Positions 53,952 through 64,000 of a DNA stretch of 64,000 nt are shown here, piece by piece. A program made the translations under genes and the position numbers. The notes beneath the pieces were generated by a model. The model ran no database searches. It was given only the letters and a program-made list of their open reading frames with translations, and was not told where the DNA came from. Source of the stretch: Linum tenue (taxonomy: Eukaryota > Streptophyta > Magnoliopsida > Malpighiales > Linaceae); NCBI GenBank assembly GCA_946122785.1, contig CAMGYJ010000008.1, positions 20,733,475 to 20,797,474 of the forward strand, written 5' to 3'. Position 1 is the first letter of the stretch. Each line of letters begins with the position of its first letter.

Positions 53952-54763
53952 TAGGGGTGTTAGTCGATGCGGTTTCGGTTTAACAGCACCGAAATATTGG
54001 TTAACCGCAATAGAAATTGTCCAAAGACCGCTAACCAAAAATCGCAGGTTCTGTTTGCTTTCTCGGTTTTCGGTCAGAAACCTACCCCCAAAACTGAATT
54101 TCAGCCACCTTTTTGAATGATTCAGCCCCAATTTTGAGTTACCTTCTTTTGTTTCACCCTCTAAATCACACACCATAAAGTCATCTAAATCAATTGAACA
54201 TAAAGTCTAAAGCAACAACACAATTCAACCACAACTCCACAACATAAAGTCTACATGCCCACAATTCAACCACAAGTCACAATCACAACTAGACACAAAT
54301 AACAAGTTCATCATCTCCAAATCATCAACCTAAATGATTCGAGGATCTCGCTCCAATTCATCTAGCTCATAGTTATCATTTAGACCAAGATCTTCATCTA
54401 GCCCATAGTCATCAATTTAAGGTTCCCTCTGTCGACTGTCGAGTTCAAAGGGGAGTTAGAGAGGGGTGACTTTCGAGTTCTAGCTCTTAAAAATATTTGA
54501 GACTCTTAATGGAGGGTTTTTTTGCAATAGGTGACAATTGGGATGTTTGGAATTGCGACTTTGATTGGTTTTGAATCTTAGAACATTTTCCTTTAGCCAA
54601 AGTCCAAAACCATGTAGTCACACTAGTAAGCGGTTATCGATTTTCTTATCGGTTAACAACTAACCGATTAGTCGGTTAGCGGTTAACCACTAAGCAAAAT
54701 ACTAATAACCGAAACCAATAAGAAATTAGTGGTTATCGGCTCGGTTATCGGTTAAAACCCCTA
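53952..54763. mobile_element. 812-bp non-autonomous hAT element in the satellite array
   Basis: Starts TAGGGGTGTTAG and ends GGTTAAAACCCCTA. The 8-bp TSD CATGTGAT is perfect (53944-53951, 54764-54771). Both terminal regions repeat CGGTTA/TAACCG words. The interior has no transposase. Confidence 0.85.
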
Positions 54764-57700
54764 CATGTGATGGTTCTCCTTTGTAATATGCCAAAAATGG
54801 ACCCAGAAAAAATCCATCCAAATCTATGCTTTTTAGACTTAATAATCTTTGAAGAATAACCTCATGCTGAATCCTTGAACTATAGCCTTCAAAATCCAAG
54901 AAAAATAGCATTTCGAAAAAAATTGCACAAAAAAATATGACAAGTACAATCGGAAAATAAATTCGCTCAAATCAGTGCTTAATGGATTTAATCATCGGTG
55001 AAGAATAGCCTTCGACCAACTCTATGATCTATAGCCATCAAAATCTAAGGAAAATGGCATTTCGAAACAAATCGCCCAAAAATTACAAAAATGTCATCTT
55101 AAATTATATCTGCCCAAATCGGTGCTTAATGGTCTTAATCACCAGTGGAGAATAGGATCAATATATTTCATCATCGGTGAAGAATAAGCTCAAGCCAAAT
55201 TCTTGATTTGAAGCTTTCAAAATCAAAAGAAAATGGCATTTTGCGAAAATCGCATGTAATCTGTTGTACCCCTTTGGAATATGTCCAAAATGAACCGGAA
55301 GAAATATGCCGAAATCGGTGCTTAATGAACTTAATACTCGGTGAAGAATAGCCTCAGACCAAATTCGTGATCTATAGCCTTCAAAATTCTAGGAAAATGG
55401 TCTTTCGAAAAAAATTGCCCAAAAACTTAGGAAAATGTTATCCGAAAATAAATTCGCTCAAATCGGTGCTTAATGCACTTAATCATCGGTGGAGAATAGG
55501 ATAAAAAAACTCCATCATTGGTGGAGAATAGCCTCGGCCGAATTTGTGATTTGTAGCATGCAAAATTGAAAGAAAAAGATATTTTCGAAAAATTGTTTCG
55601 AAATCTGTGATGGTAGCCCTTTGGATTCTTCCAAAATGGTTCAGAAAAAATCCGCTCAAATTGGTGCTTAATGAATTTAATCATAAGTGAAGAATAACCT
55701 CAAGTCGAATTCGTGATATGTAGCCTTCAAATTTCAAGGAAAATGGTATTTCTAAAAAATCACCTAAGAAATTACGAAAATGCTAACGAAAAATGAATTC
55801 GTCCAAATAGGTGCTTAATGGACTTAATCATCGGTGGGGGAACGAGATAAATAGACTTCATTATTGGTGGATAATAGCCTCGGGCCGAATCCGTGATCTA
55901 CAGCCTTACAAATCGAAAGAAAATGACATATCGGAAAAATCACACAAAATCTGCACACAAAAAAAAAGACCCTAAAAAAATCCATCCAAATTAGTGCTTA
56001 ATAGACTTAATCATTAGTGAAGAATAGACTTAGGTCAAATACGTGATCTGTAGCCTTGAAATTCGAAGGAAAATGGTCTTCCAAAAAAAATCTCCCAAAA
56101 ATTACGAAAATGCCATCAAAAAAGAAATTCGCTTAACTCGGTGCTTAATGGACTTAATCGTCGGTGTAGAATAGGATCAATAGACTTCATTATTGGTATA
56201 GAATAGTCTCGGACAAAATTCGTGATCTTTAGTCATCAAAATCGAAAGAAAAATGCATTTAGATAAAATCACCCCAAATCTATGGTGTTACCCATTTGGA
56301 ATTTGCCCAAAAAGACCCGGAAGAAATCTGCCCAAATCGGTGCTCAATGTACTTAATCATCAGTGGATAAAAGCCTTCGGTCGAATCCGTGATATGTAGC
56401 ATTCAAAATACAAGGAAAATGACATTTCCAAAAAATCACCCAAAAATTACGAATATGCCATTCGAAAATATTTCGCCCAAAACGATACTTAATGGACTTC
56501 TATCATCGGCGAAGAATAGGATCAATAGACTTTTAACATCGGTGGCGAATAGCCCCGGGCTAAATGCGTGATCTGTAACCTTGAAAGTCGAAATAAAAGA
56601 TATTTTGGAAAAGCGTATGAAATCTGTGTAAGTAGCACTTTGAAATCTACCAGAAATGGGCACGAAAGATATTCGCCAAAATATGTGCTTAATGAACTTA
56701 ATTATCGGCGAAGAGTAGCGATAGGCTGAATCCGCGATCGGTAGGCTTAACAATTCATGCAAAATGGCATTCGAAAAAAAATCGCACAAATATTTATGAA
56801 ACTGCTATTCGAAAATAAGTCCGCCCAAAACGGCATTTAATGGACTTAATCCTCGATGAGGAATAGGATTAATAGGCTCCATCATTGATAGAGGATATCC
56901 TCAGGCCGAATTCATGATTAGTAGCCTTCAAAACCGTAAGAAAATGGCATTTCGTAAAAATCGCCCAAATCCGTGACGATCCTTTTGAAATTTGTCAAAA
57001 ATGGACCAAGAATAAATATTTTAAAATCGGTGGCTAATGAACTTAATCATCGGTGAAGAATAGCCTCAAGTCAAATACGTCATTTGTACCCTTCAAAATC
57101 AAAGGAAAATGTTCTTTTGAACAACATCGCCCAAAAAATTACGAAAATGCAATCAGAAAATAAATCATCCCAAATCGATGCTTAATGATCTTAATCATCA
57201 ATGGAGAATAGTATCAATAGACTTCATCATCTGTTGAGAATAGACTCGGACCAAATTTGTAATTTGTTGCTTTCAAAATCGAAAGAAAATGGCATTTCGG
57301 AAAAATTGATCGAAATCTGTGATAGTGCCCCTTTGAAATTTGGCAAAAATAGATCAGGATAAATATTTCCAAATCGGTGCTTAATGGACTTAATCATCAG
57401 TGAGGAATAGCCTTAGGCCGAATTCGTGATCTGTTAGCTTCAAAATCCAAGGAGAATGGCCTTTCAAAAAAATCATCCGAAAAATTATAAAATGTCATCT
57501 GAAAATAAATTGGCCCAAATCGTTGATTAATAGTATATATCATTGGTGGGGAATAGGATCAATAGACGTCGTTATCGGTGGAGATTGAATCTATGGTGGT
57601 ACCGCTTTGGAGTATGTAAAAAATGGACCCCGATGAAATCAGCCCAAACAGGTGCTTAATGGATTTAATCATCAGTGAAAACTAGCCTCAGGTCAACTCC

Positions 57701-59417
57701 GTGATCTGTAGCCTTCAAACTCAAAGGAAAATGTCATTTTGAAAAAAAATCACCCCAAAATTATGAAAATGTCATTCAAAAATAAATCTGGCCAAACCTT
57801 TGCTTAATAGACTCTAGTTTTCTTTCAATCTCTGCGGAGAAATCCGTCGTAATCAGTGCTTTATGGACTTAGTCATTAGCGAAGAAAGTCTCAGGCCAAA
57901 TCCATTATATGCAGCTTTCAAGATTCAAGGAAAATGGGTTTTCGAAAAAAACCGTACAAAAATTTATCAAAATTCCATCCAAAAATAAATCCCCCCAAAT
58001 TGGTGCTTAATGAACTTAATCGTCGATCGAGAATAGGATCAATAGACTTCATCATCTGTGTAGAATAGCATCCGGCAAAATCCGAGATTTGTAGGCTTTA
58101 AATTCGAAAGAAAATGGCATATTGGGAAACCCTAGAAGAAATCTGTCCAAAACCGTGCTTAATGGACTTAGTCATCGGTGAAGAATATCCTCAGGCCAAA
58201 TTCGTGATCTGTAGCCTTCAAAATAAAAGAAACATGGTCTTTCGAAAAAAATGCAAAAAATTAAGAAAAGTCCATCCAAAAATTAATCCGTCCAAATCGG
58301 TGCTTAATGGACTTAATCTTCGGTGGAAAATAGGATCAATAGATTTCACCATCGGTGAAAATAGCCTTGGACCTAATTAGTGATCTGTAGCCTTCAAAAT
58401 TGAAAGAAATGACACTGCGAAAAAATTTCATGAAATGAGTGAGGTACTCATTTGAAATATGCCAAAAATGGACCCGAAAGAAATCATCCCAAATCGGTGC
58501 TTAATGGAATTAATCATCGGTGAAGAATAGCCTCAGGCCGAACCTTGATATGTAGCCTTCAAAAATCAAAATCCAAGGGAAATGGCCTATAAAAAAAACT
58601 CGCCCAAAAATTAAGAAAATGACATCCGGAACACAATCTGCCCAAATCGGTACTTAAGAGACTTAATCATCGACGGAGAATAGGATAATTGACTTCATCA
58701 TCGGTGGAGAATAGCCTCGGGCTGAATTAATGATTTGTAGCCTTCAAAATTGAAAGAAAATTGTATTTCGGAAAAATCTCTCGAAAACTGTGATGGTGCC
58801 CCTTTGGTATTTACCAAAAATGGAACTAGAAAAAATTCGCCAAAATCGATGCTTAACGGACTTAATCATAGGTGAAGAATAGCCTTAGGCCGAATCACTG
58901 ATCTGTAGCTTTCAAAGTCTAAAGAAAATGGCATTGCAAAAAAGATCACTTAAAAAATTATGAAAATGTCATCTCTAAATAAATCTGCCCAAATCAGTGC
59001 TTAAGGGACTTAATCCTCGGTGGAGAATAGGATAAATAGACTTCGTCATGGGTAGAGAATGGCCTACGGCAGATCCATGATCAGTAGCCTTCAAAATTTA
59101 AAGAAAATGACATTCCGGAAAAATCGCTCAAAATCTGTGATGGTACCCCTTTAGACTCTACCAAAAATAGACCTAGAAGAAATTTGCCCCAATCGGTTCT
59201 TAATGGACTTAATCATCAGTGAATAATAGCCTCAGACTGAACCGTGATCTATATCCTTCAAAATACGAGGAGAATATCCAATAAAAAAGCCAAAAAATTA
59301 TGAAATGTCATCTTGAAAATAAATCTGCCCAAATCGGTGTTTAATGGACTTGATCGTCGGTAGAAAATATGATCAATAGACTTCATCATCGATGAAGAAA
59401 AATCTCAAACCGAATTC

Positions 59418-61058
59418 ATCTTGATAGTTCAACTAATTCAATCTATTTTAAAAAATAGCAAACGCCTCATCTATCCCCATGAGAAGTGACAAACACCATG
59501 AATAATCGGGTTATCTTGGACGGCAGGTTGGGGGAAAATAAGGAGGGAAGCATCTTGGGTCTTGGCTAGACCTGGCAAATGAGGACCCGACCTGAACTCG
59601 CTCGAAAAATAAAGAATGGGTTGAGGTTTTTATAACTCGAAACCCGATTAACCTGTAGTTTTTGGGTCGGGTTGGGTTGGTTTGTGGGTCGACCCGCTAG
59701 ACCCGTTTCATTGCATATGTCACTCTCAAAATGATAAAATCACTCATACTTTGGTGAGATGTTTAAAAAAATTTATTAGGACTTGAAAGACAAGTTTGAA
59801 GTGTTAAGATAATCAAACATCATTTGTTTATTGTAGTAGTATTACTTTCGTCATTGTTTTTTAACAATTTGTGCAATTTGTATTTCTTTTCATTAGCATG
59901 GAAGGAGTTGAGCATTTGTTAATTGACATGTGCTAGGTAAACTATTGTCGCACATACGTAAAAGTTTGTGTTCTTTTAAAATTTATGAAGCATGTTTGAT
60001 ATTGTTTCTGAGAACGCTCATGACCCGAAATGACCCGAAACCCGATGGGTTGGGTCAATATTTGACCCGAAATCAGCAAACCCATTATGATCCGACCCAT
60101 GAAGACCCATAACCCGAGATTCCCAAAGTGTCATATTTACTTACCCTATGATTTTTAATAGAAAATATACTTAAAATATCACATCATGGTAAGTACCTCA
60201 ACTTTTTAAAATGATCCAATAGGTAAATGTTGCTCGAATCCATGAGTCTAAATGTCGCTTCTCGCTTGGATTCAAGAGTCCATCAATTTACAAATCCAAT
60301 CCAAGAATCTATGTATCTCATTCATTTGCCAAGTTAATATTTAAAGACAAGAGTTAAAAAAAAGTTATTGCTCATAAATGAATTAAGAGGGATTCTAAAA
60401 TAGTGCGTAGTCAAGATTTTACTTCTTGTTGTTGTATCCCGTCCTATAGCTAGTTGTTCATGTCCTTTGACACTATGATTTTCCCAATTATCTAACATTT
60501 TCAACAAAAATTGAATCACGTACTTTGTGTCTACTATAATGAATTCTTGAGCGTTTTGGATCATGTTCTTCCATATTAAGTCGGTTTTAGGTGAGGTTGA
60601 GCACATATGGGATGTTTCAGGTCTTAGTACGTGAGCAGAAGGTTTAGAGCAAGTTTCGGGAAGTTTGGAATGAAATATAGTCAAAACTACTAAAGATGCA
60701 TTGGTAGAGGGGGAAATGTATCAAATATGAGAGTAATTAATAAACACTATAAATTAAGTGTCTTCAACTTGCTCACAATAGCTCGACATCAATCAGTAAC
60801 AGGTAAGCTTCCATGTGATTTGGTGGGGTTTATGAGTTGAGTAATTGTTGTTGTATTTCTTATTATTGTCTATTTCTTTAATCAAATCTGATGGTAGAAT
60901 GGTATTATTATGTATTTGTGTTGTATTGAGTTGATTATGGATTGATATTTATGTTACCGATGATGGGAGAGCGAGATTACATGGTCTGAAGACACCAAAC
61001 ACACAGACCCGCCGGAACTAAAGAGAGCCACATCCTTCACAGCAAAAGCTCACGCAAC
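59418..61058. other. AT-rich intergenic DNA with a possible decayed hAT element
   Basis: TAGACCTGGCAAATGAGGACC at 59567 followed by many ACCCGA/GGGTTGG words resembles a hAT-type MITE. The only candidate right end (ATTTGCCAAGTTAA near 60336) has no matching TSD. No gene recognised from 60350 to 61058. Confidence 0.35.
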
Positions 61059-61512
61059 TAGAGGTGGCAATTAGGATCCAAATCCATGAATCCAATCCAA
61101 TCCATCCACCAAATTATCCACTTAATCCAATCCATTTAAATCCAGTCCATTTGAACCAAATCCAATTGGATTGGTGGATTCATGGATCAAAACATGGATC
61201 CAAATGGCAAATTACGATTTGGTACCTATATTTTTTATATTTTACATTTTGGTACCTAAAATTTATACTTTATACGAAAAAATCATTGGAAAATTATATT
61301 TTGGTACCTAAAATTTTTCATTATGACATTTTAGTACCTAAACTTTTCAAAATTTACATTTTGGTACAAGCCTTGTATGTCATTTTGATTCATGGATCAA
61401 TCCACCAATCCATTGGATCCAATCCATGAATCCACCAATCCATTGAATCCAATCCATTTGATCCATGAATCCACCAATCCAATCCACCAATCCGATCCAA
61501 TTGACACCTCTA
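61059..61512. mobile_element. 454-bp hAT-type MITE, sibling of the one at 29939
   Basis: Starts TAGAGGTGGCAATTAGG and ends CAATTGACACCTCTA. The TSD is CACGCAAC / CATGCAAC (one mismatch). The interior AATCCACCAATCCA and ATTTTGGTACCTA blocks match the nested MITE at 29939-30355. Confidence 0.8.
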
Positions 61513-61520
61513 CATGCAAC

Positions 61521-62884
61521 CATACGATTGATTAGAAGCCAAATGAGATGAACTTCGCCTTGAAGCTTCACGAATTCTAAAACCACAAGAAGATCAAAAT
61601 AGGATTCCCGAGAGTTCTCTAAAATACTTAACTAAAGAGGTGAGGTAAGGAGGAGGATCAGAATTCAGAAGACATGAAGAACAAGGCAGGCTAAGGAAAC
61701 ATCAACATCCTTTATCACCAACAAAACATCTCAAAACATCTAAAATCTGGCACGAGAAAGAAAAAGAGACGATCATATACATGAGAGGCTCGACAAAGAA
61801 AGTCCCAGTAGGAGATGCAAGTAGCAACAAAGAAAAGAAAGACAGGTAAATAGATGAAAAGAAACATGAGAGAGGCGAGGGGTTTTTTGAGTTGCAATAA
61901 CAAGCTTTATGGATTTTAAAAAAATGAAGATTTTTTAATTTAAAAATTTAAGGATTTATTTGGGATTTGTTGCATTACGGATTTGGAAGAGTCCATTATT
62001 TGCTTACTTGATTTGGTTATTGATTTGTGGTTATGGATTTATATCTTTAAGATGTATATTACCTTACTACTCTTCTTCCTATTAAATTTAAAACTTTACT
62101 TGTGTTTCTAGTTTTATACTTGTGCCATGTTAATGCTAATTTTTGTTTTAAAATTGATATTTTATAGCAAGCTCGTAAAATTAGTAGCCACAAAATATTA
62201 AAATGTGTACGTAATCAAAATATATCATTATAATCTTACAATTTGTGGCTAAAATTTGTTTGTAGAATCACTGTTGTAAGTTGTAACAACAAATATGGTT
62301 TGTAGCTAAAGGGTATCACTTGTCATCCAATTCTAAATTTGAAGCAAAATAATTATACGCTTATGTCTAAATAAATTTGTGACAAAGACATTCAAAAATA
62401 GCCACGATGAATGGATTATGTAGTCATTAACATGTTATTAGCTACAATATTATTTTTCATGGCTATAATTTGTAGCTATAAGAGGCCATTGTGGTAGTAC
62501 AAAGAATAACTAATAAGAGGTAAAGTTTGATTAAAGAAATTATAAGGGGATATATAAGTCATTTTTCATGCAGAATTTGTTGCGTTCTTCAAATCTCAAA
62601 TAAAAATGTGGGATTTACAAGTCCATTTTGTCCACAAATTTAGAGCAAAAAAATCTCCAAATCCATGGGCCACAAGGATTTGGTACTCTTATTTTTGCCC
62701 AACAAACAATGTTTTTTTGGAAAAATCCTTCACATGTTAGATTTAAGAGCCAAATCCATAAAGCAAATCGATCCCTTTGCGTTTGGATAAGTATATTTCA
62801 TATGTAAGATATTTGAAATACTAGCATTTGAAATGGATGTATTTGAAATATTAATATTTGAAATACATGTAATTCAAATTCGTT
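61521..62884. other. AT-rich region without a recognised gene
   Basis: No coding signal. At 62170-62500 words such as GTGGCTA and TTTGTAGCTA recur and end in GGCCATTGTGGTAGTA, possibly a CACTA-type MITE end, but no clear partner end was found. Confidence 0.35.
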
Positions 62885-62892
62885 GTTTGGAT

Positions 62893-63545
62893 TAGGGATG
62901 GCAACAAAATTTGAACCCACGGGTACCCACCCGACCCAACCCGGTCAATGCGAATAAAATCCGTGTTGACGGATTTCGGGCCGGGTTTGGGTTTAGGGGT
63001 ACCCGACCCATGGGTACCCGCCCACATGAATATAATCAATTTTCCCGGTATATTAAATATTATAAACAATTAATCTTCTTTATGTTTGTGGAGACATATC
63101 TAATTTTTTCTTTCTAATTGTGTAGAATGAAGTTGATATTATCAAGTGTAGAGTGAAGAAGCTTAATTGACGAGAAAGAAACTTTCAACTAATCATGTTG
63201 TTTATGTAACTTTTTATTTGCTTCAATTTTCTCTAGTTTTCTAGATTGGTGTCGAACAATTTGTATGGTTAATTTGTGATTTGCTTGAATTTTCTAAAAT
63301 AGTGTTTTATATATGGATTATTTGTATTGAGAGATTGATATTTGACTTTTATTTTGATAAAAAAGTTGTTATTGTAAATTTTTTACGACAAATCTATGGT
63401 TACCCATGAACTCGCGGATACCCAGCGGGTTGGGTTGGGTTTGAGTTTTCCAAACCCATTGGATTTTACCCCATTTTTTTCATTTATAAACCCATGGGTT
63501 TGGGTTTGACAAAACCCGGCCCAACCCGACCCATTGTCATCCCTA
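62893..63545. mobile_element. 653-bp hAT-type MITE
   Basis: Starts TAGGGATGGCAAC and ends CCATTGTCATCCCTA. The 8-bp TSD GTTTGGAT is perfect (62885-62892, 63546-63553). It has the same right end as the element at 21022-21579, and inner repeats of GGGTACCC and ACCCGACCCA. Confidence 0.85.
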
Positions 63546-63553
63546 GTTTGGAT

Positions 63554-64000
63554 ATTCATTTGTAATTTGTTTGTATTTTGAATTTTATGATTTTTTTTAT
63601 TTCAATTTTCTGGTCACTTACTAGAAATTTTGGTAAATTGCATTTTGGTATCACAAAATTATTTTTTCTTACAATTTAGTACCTAAACTTTTAAAATCTT
63701 ACAAAAAATGTCCTGAAATTTTGATGGTAAAATTACATTTTGGTACCTTTATATATGCCTCACACTATAGTACCTAAAATTTGAATATTTTACAAATAGG
63801 TCCAATCTTTTGTTAGGAGGTATTTCAAATCACTAGTTGTTGAAATGTATTTGAAGTTGACAAAAAAAAATACACTAGACATGTATTTGAAAATCACCCA
63901 TGAATTTGACACAAATCCAGATACCAAATATAATTAACATCCATATACATGATTTGATGTTTGGAAATCCAAATCACAAATACCAAATCCAAATCATTGT
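63554..64000. other. AT-rich window end
   Basis: No gene recognised. The ATCCAAATC-type words at 63960-64000 resemble the sequence before the MITE at 62770-62890, so the MITE may be nested in another element cut off by the window edge. Confidence 0.3.

Larger units (their letters stand above)
50346..59417. repeat. satellite-like array of diverged ~345-bp dimeric repeats
   Basis: About 22 consecutive units. Each unit holds two related modules, each with GCTTAATGGACTTAATCATC-type and GTAGCCTTCAAAAT-type words. Module A continues ...GAAGAATAGCCTCAGGCC and ends with CCCAAAAATTACGAAAATGCC; module B has GGATCAATAGACTTCATCAT and ends with CCCTTTGGAATCTGCC. Successive TAGACTTCATCAT words lie at about 50727, 51072, 51379, 51722 and 52079 (spacing 307-357 bp). 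Short frames inside are chance. Two insertions interrupt it (52371-52821 and 53952-54763). Similar blocks occur at 32.5-34.7 kb. Confidence 0.9.

Noticed and set aside
50221..58380. Many 60-117-codon frames in the satellite region
   Set aside because: They share the repeat period, differ between units, and have no conserved reading frame.
59567..60345. Complete hAT element
   Set aside because: The left end looks right, but no right end with a matching 8-bp TSD was found.

Overview
This is a stretch of plant nuclear DNA, most likely from a eudicot. The evidence is a spliced caleosin/peroxygenase gene, a spliced DUF1218 membrane-protein gene, a CLE peptide-hormone precursor and many plant-type transposable elements with readable ends. 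Only about six ordinary genes are visible. The rest is mobile or repetitive DNA, nested several layers deep in places.

Layout. 0.6-1.4 kb: a CLE peptide precursor (minus strand) whose hormone motif carries Cys where Gly is nearly invariant. 1.4-3.0 kb: a degenerate hAT-like element, a Micron-like element inside a (TA)n microsatellite, and the microsatellite itself. 3.0-13.6 kb: a complete, very young Tat-lineage Ty3/gypsy retrotransposon (minus strand) with a GTTAC target-site duplication (TSD) and LTRs that look identical by eye apart from one 12-bp tandem duplication. Its gag and pol share one frame split by a single UAG, pol has a second RNase H, and an intact three-exon gene with its own TATA box runs antisense to pol. 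14.4-16.6 kb: the DUF1218 gene (minus, 3 exons), with a small LTR-like element with inverted ends just upstream. 18.5-19.0 kb: a hAT transposase fossil. 19.8-25.0 kb: the caleosin gene (plus, 6 coding exons), whose 3.6-kb third intron holds four transposon insertions, including a Pack-MULE-like element. 25.1-27.0 kb: a degenerate LTR-retrotransposon fragment with a Gag-like ORF.

29.0-36.3 kb: a local direct duplication of a small gene encoding an Ala/Asp-rich protein with a conserved TATA box. Copy A carries a nested double transposon insertion that copy B lacks. Satellite-like repeats and a 5'-truncated LINE lie between the copies. 37.1-46.8 kb: a large Mutator-like element (MULE) encoding a transposase fused through an Arg/Ser-rich linker to an OTU cysteine-protease domain, and, convergently, a plant-mobile-domain protein. 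The transposase is internally deleted, the linker has a nonsense codon, and a 4.3-kb CACTA element sits inside the OTU exon. 46.9-49.8 kb: a long foldback element with a 1.5-kb solo LTR in its left arm. 50.3-59.4 kb: a 9-kb array of diverged ~345-bp dimeric repeats broken by two DNA-transposon insertions. 59.5-64.0 kb: hAT-type MITEs in AT-rich DNA.

The most unusual units are the antisense spliced gene and UAG-split polyprotein of the Tat element, the transposase-OTU plus mobile-domain MULE, the dimeric satellite array, and the CLE motif with Cys at position 6. All calls are by eye; exon joins were checked for frame and splice dinucleotides.
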